NCBI GenBank assembly: GCA_001404055.1 | Contig: CXTY01000014.1 | Coordinates: 496,001-560,000, forward strand | DNA from: Roseibium album | GTDB lineage: Bacteria; Pseudomonadota; Alphaproteobacteria; Rhizobiales; Stappiaceae | Length of the DNA: 64,000 nucleotides | Direction: 5' to 3' | Shown: positions 45,489-54,394 of the stretch, piece by piece | How the letters are laid out: the number at the start of each line of letters is the position of its first letter | Position numbering within the stretch: position 1 is the first letter of the stretch | Notes under the pieces: model-generated | Databases searched by the model: none | The model's input: the letters and a program-made list of their open reading frames with translations, nothing else | What the model was told of the DNA's origin: nothing | Translations under genes and position numbers: made by a program

Positions 45489-45674
45489 ATGACCCAGGAC
45501 CCAACATTGTTTACCGCGTTCGAGTGGGTACTGATGGCAATGGCCGTACTCGTTACGCTTGTGTTGTTCTTCTTGGTTCACAGGGCAAAACGCGGTTCCC
45601 CATTTGTGGAAAGAGACGAAAGCTGGCTTCAGGACAAATCCCGATCCAAGCCACAGTTGCCGACACGAAAGTGA
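45489..45674 (+). CDS. hypothetical small membrane protein
   Basis: Not recognised. A 61-residue protein with one transmembrane helix near residues 10-31 and a basic C-terminal tail. The ATG at 45489 is the natural start, although AGGAG touches it directly, so the ribosome spacing is poor. An upstream in-frame ATG (45420) is less convincing. The moderate confidence reflects its single-helix content and short length. Confidence 0.45.
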   Translation: MTQDPTLFTAFEWVLMAMAVLVTLVLFFLVHRAKRGSPFVERDESWLQDKSRSKPQLPTRK

Positions 45675-45870
45675 GAAGCGGGACAAAGTACCGGCTGTAA
45701 GGTGAAAGACCGTAAGGCTATTGGCAAACCCAATATAGCAACGCTAATAATATTCGTTCAGTATTTAGATAAAGTTTTATCGAATGATCTAATATCCTCT
45801 CTTAATTCCTAAATATCTACCTGCTATCCTTATAGATAAGTAGTTGGATATATGAACGTTGGAGACAGTC

Positions 45871-45996
45871 ATGCTTATTGTTGTAAGCAATCCACTCCTA
45901 TTGACACTATGTTTGCCGATTGCGACTGCCGTGTTGGCGTTTGGCATAGCCCTCCTGCTGAAATCAGATAGCCAGAATAAAATTTCAGATAGATAG
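45871..45996 (+). CDS. hypothetical 41-residue hydrophobic small protein
   Basis: A short plus-strand frame with a good GGAG ribosome site six bases before its ATG. It codes MLIVVSNPLL followed by a hydrophobic helix to about residue 30 and a short charged tail. It resembles small single-pass membrane proteins of bacteria. It lies alone in the gap between the previous small membrane protein and metY. No family is recognised. Chance frames of this size occur, but the start site and helix make it worth listing. Confidence 0.45.
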   Translation: MLIVVSNPLLLTLCLPIATAVLAFGIALLLKSDSQNKISDR

Positions 45997-46111
45997 CCTG
46001 CCAAGGCGATAGCTATTTGGACAGAACTCACACGATCTAGATGGCTCAACGTAACTTCTTGAAATTATTCGTTTTTATAGCGCAACTAAAATCCTGAAAT
46101 TCCTTCTTTGA

Positions 46112-46165
46112 CCTCCCAAGTTCCATCGGTCAAACTGACCGAAATTCCAACTGGGAGGTTTTTTT
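46112..46165 (+). promoter_or_regulatory. RBS-sequestering hairpin with T-run before metY (attenuator candidate)
   Basis: CCTCCCA-A-GTT (46112-46122) pairs with AACTGGGAGG (46149-46158). Inside, CGGTCA (46127-46132) pairs perfectly with TGACCG (46136-46141). Seven T follow at 46159-46165, and the metY ATG is at 46167. The 3' arm is itself the GGGAGG ribosome site, so the stem masks it or, with its T-run, terminates transcription just before the gene. This is the layout of a riboswitch expression platform. No standard SAM-II motif was recognised upstream (46020-46110). Confidence 0.65.
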
Positions 46166-46166
46166 A

Positions 46167-47447
46167 ATGAGCGAAAATAATCCGGGTTTTTCCACCCTCG
46201 CAATTCATGCTGGCGCAACGCCTGATCCTTCAACCGGCGCCAGAGCGACGCCGATTTATCAGACAACTTCTTTCGTTTTTGACGATGTCGACCACGCCGC
46301 TTCTTTGTTCGGCCTGCAAGCGTTCGGCAATATCTATACACGCATCACCAACCCAACGACGGCCGTTCTGGAAGAGCGTGTCGCCGCACTTGAAGGCGGC
46401 ACTGCAGCACTGGCGACGGCGTCGGGTCATTCGGCTCAGCTGCTGTGTTTCCATACGTTGATGCAGCCAGGCGATAATATCGTCGCTGCGAACAAGCTTT
46501 ATGGCGGTTCGATCAATCAGCTCAATCATTCATTCAAGAGTTTTGGCTGGGGTGTGAAATGGGCCGACCCTGCCGATATCAGTTCGTTTGAAGCAGCAAT
46601 CGACGAAAATACGAAGGCCATCTTTATCGAGAGCCTCGCGAACCCGGGCGGGATCGTCGTTGACATCGAGGCGATCTCAACGCTCGCCAAGGCAAAAGGC
46701 ATTCCGCTTGTTGTCGACAACACGATGGCAACGCCCTACCTGTGTCGGCCGATCGAACACGGCGCGAATATCGTGGTGCATTCCCTGACCAAATTTATGG
46801 GCGGTCACGGCAATTCCATGGGCGGCATCATCGTTGACGGCGGTTCCTTTGACTGGTCTGCAGGTGGCAGGTATCCGCTGCTTTCTGAGCCAAGGCCTGA
46901 ATACCAGGGCGTTGTGCTGCATGAGACCTTCGGCAACTTCGCATTTGCCATTGCCTGTCGGGTATTGGGCCTGAGGGATCTCGGACCTGCGATATCACCG
47001 TTCAATGCGTTCATGATCCTGACCGGTATCGAGACCTTGCCGCTGCGCATGCAGAGACATTCCGACAACGCCAAAAAGGTTGCCCTACATCTGTCTGGCC
47101 ACGACAAGGTCAATTGGGTGTCTTTCGCCGCACTGCCAGAAGACCCACACCATGCCTTGCAGCAGAAATACATGCCCAAGGGTGCCGGTGCGGTGCTCAC
47201 TTTTGGCGTCGAAGGCGGTTATGACGCCGGGGTCAGCCTAGTGTCGAAAGTGGAATTGTTCTCTCACCTCGCCAACATCGGAGATACCCGCAGCTTGATC
47301 ATTCATCCGGCCTCCACCACTCACCGTCAGCTGACGGACGAGCAGAAAACAGCGGCCGGTGCAGGACCTGAGGTGGTTCGTATTTCTGTTGGTCTGGAAG
47401 AGGTTGATGACATCATCGCCGATCTGGACCAGGCGCTTGCTGGCTAA
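46167..47447 (+). CDS. metY: O-acetylhomoserine aminocarboxypropyltransferase
   Basis: A 426-residue PLP enzyme of the Cys/Met metabolism family that makes homocysteine from O-acetylhomoserine and sulfide. STLAIHAGATPDPSTGARA is the N-terminal signature, EGGTAALATASGHSAQ binds PLP phosphate, and IVVHSLTKFMGGHGNS carries the PLP lysine near residue 208. The long form (about 430 residues) fits MetY rather than MetZ or MetC. A GGGAGG site is present but buried in the preceding hairpin, implying control by methionine or SAM state. A strong terminator follows. Confidence 0.95.
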   Translation: MSENNPGFSTLAIHAGATPDPSTGARATPIYQTTSFVFDDVDHAASLFGLQAFGNIYTRITNPTTAVLEERVAALEGGTAALATASGHSAQLLCFHTLMQPGDNIVAANKLYGGSINQLNHSFKSFGWGVKWADPADISSFEAAIDENTKAIFIESLANPGGIVVDIEAISTLAKAKGIPLVVDNTMATPYLCRPIEHGANIVVHSLTKFMGGHGNSMGGIIVDGGSFDWSAGGRYPLLSEPRPEYQGVVLHETFGNFAFAIACRVLGLRDLGPAISPFNAFMILTGIETLPLRMQRHSDNAKKVALHLSGHDKVNWVSFAALPEDPHHALQQKYMPKGAGAVLTFGVEGGYDAGVSLVSKVELFSHLANIGDTRSLIIHPASTTHRQLTDEQKTAAGAGPEVVRISVGLEEVDDIIADLDQALAG

Positions 47448-47465
47448 AGTTACGAGAACCAAAGA

Positions 47466-47490
47466 AGCCCGCCGTTTGGCGGGCTTTTTT
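47466..47490 (+). terminator. rho-independent terminator after metY
   Basis: AGCCCGCC (47466-47473) pairs with GGCGGGCT (47478-47485) around GTTT, then a T-run follows. It ends the metY transcript, with the convergent ctaA gene stopping at 47508. Confidence 0.9.
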
Positions 47491-47507
47491 CTCGACTATA
47501 GCTGGCC

Positions 47508-48608
47508 CTAGGTTCTGATGAGATAAGCCCCCTTCATCACCGCCAGATAGTCGACACAGCTCGCCAAGACAATGACAGCAAAGCCTTGATGGATCAAAGC
47601 CGTCGACAAGGGAACGTGCCAGATCAACGTCAGGATACCGAACACGGCCTGAAGCAGAATAAAAGCACCTACATGGGCACCGGAACGACGTAGTTGCTTA
47701 CGATTACTGACCTTGAAGGTCGAAAAAGCCAACAACGCTCCAAACACAACAAGAATGTAGGCTGTCACGCGATGCTGAAATTGTACCGTCAAGACGTTTT
47801 CGAAAAAATTCAGCCAAGCAGGCTGCATGACGAGAAGACCGTCCGGCACAAGCTGACCGTCCATGAGAGGCCAGGTGTTGAAGGTCAGACCGGCATTCAG
47901 ACCCGCAACCAATCCGCCGAGAAAAATCTGCACAAATACCAGAGCGAGTACAATTATGCCCAGACCCCGCAGACTGCCCGGCTCCGTGGTCTCAGGCACG
48001 GGTAAAAGCGCCAGGCGACGCGCTATCCAGAAGAGATAAGCGAATATCACCAGAGCCAATGTCAGGTGTGTTGAAAGGCGGTACTGGCTGACATCGACCC
48101 TGTCGACCAGTCCGGACGCAACCATCCACCAGCCAACGAAGCCTTGGAGCCCGCCAAGCGCCAACCCTATTAGAAGCTTGGGTTTCAGCCAGGGCTCTAC
48201 GCGGCCGGTAGCCCAAAAGGCAACCATAGGTATAAAAAAGGCTACACCGATGAATCGTCCGAGGAGTCGGTGCCCCCACTCCCACCAGAAAATGAACTTG
48301 AACTCATCAAGGCTCATGCCTTTGTTGATGAGCTGATATTCCGGGATCTGTCTATATTTTTCGAGTTCCTCTTCCCACTCGACTTCGGAAAGTGGAGGAA
48401 TCACCCCGTGGATCGGTTTCCACTCAGTGATGGATAGGCCGGATTCAGTCAGTCGGGTCGCACCGCCAACAACTACCATGGCCAGAATCAAGGCACACAC
48501 GAAATAGAGCCACCAGCGGATCATCACCCTGCTTCGCTCAATTCTCTCCTGTTTGGCCGGCAGCATTTTACTTCTTTCTCCCTTGGCGACGTCTGCAATT
48601 GCTGTCAT
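47508..48608 (-). CDS. ctaA: heme A synthase
   Basis: A 366-residue polytopic protein (about eight transmembrane helices) that oxidises the C8 methyl of heme O to form heme A for aa3 oxidases. VVVGGATRLTESGLSITEWKP is the family signature, WEWGHRLLGRFIG holds a conserved histidine, and FQHRVTAYILVV and ALIHQGFAV provide further heme-ligand histidines. The ATG at 48608 is preferred over one eight codons upstream. It is convergent with metY. Confidence 0.93.
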   Translation of the reverse strand: MTAIADVAKGERSKMLPAKQERIERSRVMIRWWLYFVCALILAMVVVGGATRLTESGLSITEWKPIHGVIPPLSEVEWEEELEKYRQIPEYQLINKGMSLDEFKFIFWWEWGHRLLGRFIGVAFFIPMVAFWATGRVEPWLKPKLLIGLALGGLQGFVGWWMVASGLVDRVDVSQYRLSTHLTLALVIFAYLFWIARRLALLPVPETTEPGSLRGLGIIVLALVFVQIFLGGLVAGLNAGLTFNTWPLMDGQLVPDGLLVMQPAWLNFFENVLTVQFQHRVTAYILVVFGALLAFSTFKVSNRKQLRRSGAHVGAFILLQAVFGILTLIWHVPLSTALIHQGFAVIVLASCVDYLAVMKGAYLIRT

Positions 48609-48761
48609 GGACCAGTTCCAGTCATTCCTCAATCAGATTTGACGTTTGGCTTGCGGAGATATAGGTGCAGGATGCGAACGGCAAGAGGTCAAAAGGCCTT
48701 TGCGGCAATCAGTCTCTGCAGCGGTTCGTCGTATAACAAAGTCAACGGGCATCCACCGATA

Positions 48762-48977
48762 ATGGTTCCATCTTTTCGCAAGTTCATCGGCATGATTTTG
48801 CTGGTCATTTTTGTCGTGGTCTACGCTTTAACCGCAATGGTGATCGGCGACATGACCATGCAGCATTCGTCAACTCTTGTGAGATTTGTCTATTTTGGAA
48901 TTGCCGGGCTGATTTGGGTCATACCGGCAGGCGCAATCATCTGGTGGATGGAAAAAGGCGGGAAAAACCGGACTTGA
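48762..48977 (+). CDS. DUF2842 family small membrane protein
   Basis: A 71-residue membrane protein with two helices (about residues 6-28 and 40-62), starting MVPSFRKFIGMILLV, typical of DUF2842 in alphaproteobacteria. A longer frame upstream lacks family similarity, so the ATG at 48762 is preferred. Its 3' end overlaps the end of the convergent deacetylase gene by about 41 bases. The function is unknown. Confidence 0.8.
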   Translation: MVPSFRKFIGMILLVIFVVVYALTAMVIGDMTMQHSSTLVRFVYFGIAGLIWVIPAGAIIWWMEKGGKNRT

Positions 48978-50037
48978 TGCCAAAGCCTGACGCTGCCCAT
49001 CTGGCAGCGCGATAAAGGGCAAACGGTGCACCGGTCAAATATTGGTCCACGACGGCCGGATCCTGGAACTTACCGTTCAAGGACACGCGCGGCAGCATCA
49101 TGGGATCACGCGCATTCACCGACTGCAAGACCCCGGGAAGAGTGGTGACGGAAGACGCAAATCCGATGTCCCGCAAAATGTCCGCATCCCGCATACTAAC
49201 AGCATGTGATTTGCCATAGGGATAGGCGAAGTGTTTCGGTCGACGCCCAAGTTCTTTTTCCAGACGTTCCATCCCAGTTAACACATCTGCACGCGCGCCT
49301 GAGGTTTCCAGCCGGGCCATGGCAAAATGATCGTGCGTATGTGCTCCGATCGTCACCAGAGGATCGGAAGCCAGTTCGCGAATTTGATCCCAGTTCATGA
49401 CCATTTCGTCGGCAAGGGCTTCCAGGTCCAAGCTATAGTTTTGGGCTAGGGCCCGAATGATCTTGCGCTGATCCAGTTCACCAAGTTCCAATGTCAAATG
49501 ATCGACGATCTTGTTGAAACAGGCATTTTTTTCATCAACTGTTCGGCAGGAAATGCCACTCGGCTCACCAGCCTGGGTAAACTGAACCTCATCATTTTCC
49601 GAGATAATTCTTTCCAGCGCGAGCCACCAAAGCTCACTCGATCTGTCAACAAGCCCGGATGTCACAAACACTGTAAAAGGCGCCTGCATTTCCTTCAGAA
49701 TCGGATATGCAATTTCCAGATTGTCTTTGTAGCCGTCATCGAATGTCAAAACCGCGTATCGGTCGCTGCCATAACCCGATTTAAGCAAATCAACAGCTTC
49801 ATCCAATGCGACGATCTCGTAGCCATTGGCGCGGATTCGCTCAACTGCGAGACGAAGGAATTCAGGTGTGATTTCAAGATGCTGGTTGGGCTGAAAAGCA
49901 TCAGAACGCGCAGGCCGGACATGGTGCATCATGAAAACCGCGCCGCAGCCCTGAGTTATCGGGGCCAGCACACGACCAAGCCCCGTGCCCTTCAAGACAC
50001 TGAACGCCCGTGTTACTGCCTTTTGTCGAATACCCAT
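48937..50037 (-). CDS. polysaccharide deacetylase family protein
   Basis: A 366-residue carbohydrate esterase 4/NodB-like protein. AVLTFDDGYKDN supplies the catalytic base and metal-binding aspartates, and TIGAHTHDHFAM supplies the metal histidines. HFAYPYGKSHAVS is the third motif. No clear signal peptide is seen, so it may act in the cytoplasm or be secreted by another route. It stands at the left edge of the exopolysaccharide locus, which suggests a role in modifying that polymer. It overlaps the end of the DUF2842 gene. Confidence 0.9.
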   Translation of the reverse strand: MGIRQKAVTRAFSVLKGTGLGRVLAPITQGCGAVFMMHHVRPARSDAFQPNQHLEITPEFLRLAVERIRANGYEIVALDEAVDLLKSGYGSDRYAVLTFDDGYKDNLEIAYPILKEMQAPFTVFVTSGLVDRSSELWWLALERIISENDEVQFTQAGEPSGISCRTVDEKNACFNKIVDHLTLELGELDQRKIIRALAQNYSLDLEALADEMVMNWDQIRELASDPLVTIGAHTHDHFAMARLETSGARADVLTGMERLEKELGRRPKHFAYPYGKSHAVSMRDADILRDIGFASSVTTLPGVLQSVNARDPMMLPRVSLNGKFQDPAVVDQYLTGAPFALYRAARWAASGFGIKSGFSRLFPSTR

Positions 50038-50228
50038 TTAGCTGCAATGTCCACCCTTGAAGAAACTACCAGTAAGGCACGGTTTCTTTAATAAATATTG
50101 CTAAATCTATCGAGACTTAATCAGTTCTGCCACCGCTGTGCGCGGCTTGTCCAATATGTTTGTTGAAATGGTTTATCCGTTCTTTCCAATTCACCTCGGT
50201 CCAAAACTCGCGAGACTTTGAACACGCC

Positions 50229-51410
50229 ATGACCATTTTCTCATCCGAGGTCCAACTTACTGTTTTCACAAGCCTTAGTGAAGCTGAAGGTGACTGGCAA
50301 CAACTAAAGGATGTCCAGCACGGCAACCCGTACCAATCCTATTCCTGGCTGGACGCCTGGTTCAATACGATTGGCGGGCAACGTGGGTTGCAAGCAGTGG
50401 TCGCGGTTGCAAGAACCACAGAAAAGACCGTTCTGATCCTGCCACTAGCGCTACACAAGCGAGCAGGCGTCAAAACGCTTTCTTTTCTGGGGCATCAGAA
50501 TGGCAATCAGAATACCGGCTACTGGGACGGCGAGTTCTATTCGAAAGTGAAACCGGAACAGATCAACGCATTGCTCGCAGAAATTTGTAATCAAGTGGGT
50601 GCCGACCTGCTGAATCTCCAGAATATTCCAGAGACATGGCTTGGCCGGAAACATCCACTGGTTCTGGAAAATTCATCCACGAGTCCGAGCCCGATTTTCA
50701 CACGCGCCCTACCCGCTGACTTTGACACCTTGTTCCGGGAAACACATAGCAAGTCTTCCCGCAAGAACCTGACGCGAAAACAAAGGCACCTCGAGGCCAC
50801 TGACGGATACCGCGTCGTCAAGGCTCGAACGCCGGAGGATATGGTAAGAGGTTTTGAAGCGTTTTTGCAGCAGCGCACCAAGCGCGCAGTTGCGGCCGGC
50901 ATACCAAACATTTTTTCCGAGCCGTCAGCGAGAGATTTTCTTGCAACGCTTCTTTGCGTCCAGCGAGATGACAACGTCTCGCGCGAACGACCGCTGGACC
51001 TATGGTTTCTGGAAGCTGGAGGCACAATCAGGTCAACATATTTGTGTGTCGAACAAGGCAACACCATTTATGCGTACAGCAACAGCGTTGCGCATGATGA
51101 AATGTTGCCAAACAGCCCAGGTCTGGTTCTGATCAAGGAGATCATCAAATATGCCTGCACGGCACCAGATCTGGAGATTCTGGATCTTGGCCTGGGTGAA
51201 GAGCGTTACAAGACTGCTTGGGCCGATCCTGTTCCACTCAGGGATTGTCGGCTTGCAGTCGGCCTCAAGGGGCAGTTCATGGAACGAATGGAAATGCTTC
51301 GCATCGATCTGAAATCTTCAATTCGGAACTCCAGCGTGATTTGGCCGGCGGTCCGGAAACTGCGCAAATTCAAAGCCGGCCTCGTCAAACAACAAGATCC
51401 AAGAAACTAG
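50229..51410 (+). CDS. GNAT-type acetyltransferase (CelD/BcsL, Acetyltransf_6)
   Basis: A 393-residue protein of the CelD/BcsL double-GNAT family found in polysaccharide loci. NPYQSYSWLDAWFNTIGG near the N-terminus, SSRKNLTRKQRHLE in the middle, and EILDLGLGEERYKTAWAD near the end are its typical signatures. It probably adds acetyl or another acyl group to a sugar or lipid intermediate of the adjacent exopolysaccharide. The ATG at 50229 is preferred. It is divergent from the deacetylase gene, so opposite acetylation activities sit back to back. Confidence 0.88.
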   Translation: MTIFSSEVQLTVFTSLSEAEGDWQQLKDVQHGNPYQSYSWLDAWFNTIGGQRGLQAVVAVARTTEKTVLILPLALHKRAGVKTLSFLGHQNGNQNTGYWDGEFYSKVKPEQINALLAEICNQVGADLLNLQNIPETWLGRKHPLVLENSSTSPSPIFTRALPADFDTLFRETHSKSSRKNLTRKQRHLEATDGYRVVKARTPEDMVRGFEAFLQQRTKRAVAAGIPNIFSEPSARDFLATLLCVQRDDNVSRERPLDLWFLEAGGTIRSTYLCVEQGNTIYAYSNSVAHDEMLPNSPGLVLIKEIIKYACTAPDLEILDLGLGEERYKTAWADPVPLRDCRLAVGLKGQFMERMEMLRIDLKSSIRNSSVIWPAVRKLRKFKAGLVKQQDPRN

Positions 51411-51427
51411 AGCAGGCCTATAACTAG

Positions 51428-51689
51428 GGTCAGGACCCATTAATTTGGATGAAATGGTAGGAATGAATTTGTTCGGATACGAGGCGCAAAACTGTAGGAA
51501 ACCGCATGGTTTTCAAAGATTTGCAACGACGTTGCTGAGCAAATTCACCCTATCCCAAAGGGACGCAAAAACGGCTTCGATCTGCTGCGTCAAACCGCTC
51601 ATCCGGGCAGAAAGCCCGCTTATCGCGCTTTTCCTTGCAGCTCATTGCCGTTTGTTGCGCCATTTCAATCAAATTAATGGGTCCTGACC
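51428..51689. mobile_element. MITE-like element with 20-bp terminal inverted repeats and CTAG target duplication
   Basis: The left end GGTCAGGACCCATTAATTTG (51428-51447) is the exact reverse complement of the right end (51670-51689). Both ends are flanked by CTAG (51424-51427 and 51690-51693), a four-base duplication of the YTAR kind typical of IS5-group transposition. The 262-bp body has no transposase, and its small open frames look non-coding. It is best read as a non-autonomous MITE mobilised in trans. It sits between the GNAT gene and the Wzc-like gene. Confidence 0.8.
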
Positions 51690-51740
51690 CTAGACTAGGT
51701 TTCGGGCCAAAATCTCTTGTTTGGATTCAAACCCCAGGCC

Positions 51741-54197
51741 TTAAGCGGCATGCCCATCATCATTGCGACGAGGACCCGGTCCGGCTCCGCCCGAAATCAC
51801 CACCTCGACCCTGGCTCCCGTATTGTGGGCCAGCAGATTGGCAGCGCTTTGAAGCTCATGACTATGGTCTGGCGCACTTGCTGCGATCAGAACCCGATCT
51901 GCAAAACTCAGCATACGCGCGCTTGCCAATGTTCCGTCGATCGCTCCCAAGTCCACGACAATCGCCTGATATGTTGACTTGATTGCATCCAAGGCCAGTT
52001 TGAACCGATCAGACTCGACCATCTCATCGGTGACGGCGACGCGGCCAGCCTCAATGATATGAGCCTTTGATCCGGCATCGCGGTAAACCACCTTTGCAAA
52101 TGGTGTATGCCCGGAAACAATGTCTGAAAACCCTTCCGCGCCCTTCTTGTTAGACTGCTCGGGGAAAACTTCCATGATGAGTGCAGATGTGCCGGTTGCT
52201 GCTGCCTTGCGTCCCAGATCAAAAGCCAGGTCATGCGAAAGGTTTTCGTCGTCGACGCTCAGGACCACAATTCGTCCAGCTGCCTCGATGTCTGCCGCGT
52301 AGGTTGTTTGAACGTCGGCCGCTTCTTCTTCGCTATGCGAATCCAATTTTCGGATTTCGCGGTCCTCTTTGTTTTTATTCCGGTTGCGTCCGACCCAGTC
52401 GGGTGCAACATCGTGATCGTATCGAGCCCGCTCCCGCTCCTCGCTGCGACGCATGATTGAATCGAGGCTGTTTTGAGCGACATCGGCAGGTTTTAATGTA
52501 TCGGCGACAAGGTCTGTGTAACTGTCATCCGGATCGGGTTTGGCCGTCATGGATCTGATTGGCTCAGCCGGGTTATCCGTAAGTTCATTCGTTCGAGGAG
52601 CGGAATCCATTCGATAGTTTGCAATCGTATGACCGTATCCACGCTCCCAGCCGAGTGCCTCACCAGGTTCCGGTTCTGCCGTTCCTCGGAACCAATCAGG
52701 CTGGTCACCTTTGGTTGCAACCGGCCCCTTCTCCGCTGAATTTTGTGGCCTGTCTGAACCGGTCTGAGCGTTTGCGCTAGCTGGCTCATTTACTCTGTAG
52801 AGAGCAACACCGCTCAAAAATTCGCGCATCAGAACAAAACTGCAGCCGAGAATGAAGGTAACGAGTGTCGCGATAATGGTACTGGGGATGATTTTGGGTG
52901 CGTAGGGCTCAACCGGCACGCTCGCGCGCGAAATGATACGAGCATCTGCAGGCAGGACCTGAGCGCGCAGTCTTGAATCTGCTTCCTGAAAACTGAGCAG
53001 AAGCTGATCAAGTTGCGCTGCCTTGGCGTTGGCTTCCCGCTCCAGTTCACTCAAACGTGCCTGATCGGCATTTGACTTCGCAGCCGCTGTCTTGAGTTTC
53101 TCAAGACGTTTTTCCAAAGCCAGGGCCTGTTGATTAGCTATTTTCGCATCGTTTTCCAGACCTTTGAGAATCTTGCCTGCCTCAGAACGAATTTGACGAT
53201 CATAGTCGCCGAGCTGAGATTGCAGGGCCCGCAGCTGCGGATGGCCCGGCAAAAGAGTTATGGACAGTTCCGCAATGTTCGACTGGATTTCGACCTGACG
53301 CTCACGCAACCGTTGGATCAGTGTGGAATTCAGCACATCGCTGGCCGTTTCCAGCGACCCGCCGGAAACGAGCAACTCCTTGATGAGATCCGCTTTGGCT
53401 TGCGCCTCAGCCTTGGTAGCCTGCGCTGCGGAGTAATCACTACTCGTCTCTGCCAGCTGCTGTTGGTTCAGCGGAATATTGTCTGCACCGATAAGAAGAT
53501 CAGCTCTTGCGCGAAAATCCGCGACAGCCTGGCGTGCCGCCTGCACTTCCTTGCGCAGCTCGACGATCTGAGGCTCAAGCGCGGCGGACGCCATTTCAGT
53601 CGTTTCGCGCTTTGCGCTGGATTGAACCGACAGGTATTCATCTAATATCGTGTTGGCCACGCGCGCTGAGAGAACAGGACTTTCCGAGGAATAATCGACA
53701 GCGATAACTCTTGACCCTTCGACACGGTAGATATCAAGGTTCTCATAAAAATGCTTTAGCACTCGCTCTTCAGCGCTGTTCCCGGCGGTTTTGCCTCCGA
53801 CACCAACGACGGAAAGCATGCTTTTGAGAATAGAGCCGCCGCCCTGGGCATCGAACTCGGGGATCGCGGCAAGATCGAGTTTATTGGCGACCCTGCGAGC
53901 AAGGTCCGTTGACATCAGGAGCTGCACCTGACTGGCGACCCCCTCGCTGTCGAGAAGAGCCCTTTCTTCTTCCACGCCGCGCGAGCCGCCAGGAAACTTG
54001 TTGTCTGTGCTCTCGATAAGGATCCGGGCTTCGCCGCTATATTTGGGCGCAACCAACTGGAGACCCAGGAAGACGACCACCGCCACAAACATGGTCAGAG
54101 GAAGTAGCCATCGCAAAGAACGGCCAATCGCTCGCAACAGACCCCCAAGGTCCAGCGCCAAATCGTCGTCAGAATGTGTCTGCCGTTCAGCATTCAT
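51741..54197 (-). CDS. GumC/Wzc-like exopolysaccharide co-polymerase with degenerate kinase-like domain
   Basis: An 818-residue inner-membrane protein controlling polymer length and export. An N-terminal Wzz domain with a membrane helix (residues about 25-48) is followed by a long periplasmic coiled coil (about 190-420), a second helix near 430-452, a low-complexity linker (about 460-620), and a C-terminal alpha/beta domain from about 637. That domain occupies the position of the BY-kinase but reads RIVVLSVDDENLSHDLAFDL where a Walker A loop should be, and has no tyrosine-rich tail. It therefore seems unable to bind ATP normally. The ATG at 54197 has a GGAG site. It is divergent from the Wza-like gene. 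Confidence 0.88.
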   Translation of the reverse strand: MNAERQTHSDDDLALDLGGLLRAIGRSLRWLLPLTMFVAVVVFLGLQLVAPKYSGEARILIESTDNKFPGGSRGVEEERALLDSEGVASQVQLLMSTDLARRVANKLDLAAIPEFDAQGGGSILKSMLSVVGVGGKTAGNSAEERVLKHFYENLDIYRVEGSRVIAVDYSSESPVLSARVANTILDEYLSVQSSAKRETTEMASAALEPQIVELRKEVQAARQAVADFRARADLLIGADNIPLNQQQLAETSSDYSAAQATKAEAQAKADLIKELLVSGGSLETASDVLNSTLIQRLRERQVEIQSNIAELSITLLPGHPQLRALQSQLGDYDRQIRSEAGKILKGLENDAKIANQQALALEKRLEKLKTAAAKSNADQARLSELEREANAKAAQLDQLLLSFQEADSRLRAQVLPADARIISRASVPVEPYAPKIIPSTIIATLVTFILGCSFVLMREFLSGVALYRVNEPASANAQTGSDRPQNSAEKGPVATKGDQPDWFRGTAEPEPGEALGWERGYGHTIANYRMDSAPRTNELTDNPAEPIRSMTAKPDPDDSYTDLVADTLKPADVAQNSLDSIMRRSEERERARYDHDVAPDWVGRNRNKNKEDREIRKLDSHSEEEAADVQTTYAADIEAAGRIVVLSVDDENLSHDLAFDLGRKAAATGTSALIMEVFPEQSNKKGAEGFSDIVSGHTPFAKVVYRDAGSKAHIIEAGRVAVTDEMVESDRFKLALDAIKSTYQAIVVDLGAIDGTLASARMLSFADRVLIAASAPDHSHELQSAANLLAHNTGARVEVVISGGAGPGPRRNDDGHAA

Positions 54198-54394
54198 TGT
54201 CAGAAACTCCAAGATCTCGGCAAACTATGTCGAATTAGGGTAAGCGTTCGGTTAAGGTTCCTGCAATCAGGTCGGGATGCGCGTTAATTATAATATAGTC
54301 ATCCCCAGCGGCGATCCGATCATAGAGTCTCGCTTATTCACGCTCAATTAACCATACCGCGCGATGCTATCTCCAAATTGTAGGAGAGTCTTTG

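Noticed and set aside
46020-46165. SAM-II riboswitch upstream of metY
   Set aside because: The conserved SAM-II core (GATTT-type loop and GCTAAA) could not be found. Only the expression-platform-like hairpin is supported.
51445-51687. 80-codon frame inside the MITE-like element as a transposase remnant
   Set aside because: No DDE or IS5 transposase motif is visible, and the frame spans both terminal repeats, so it looks incidental.
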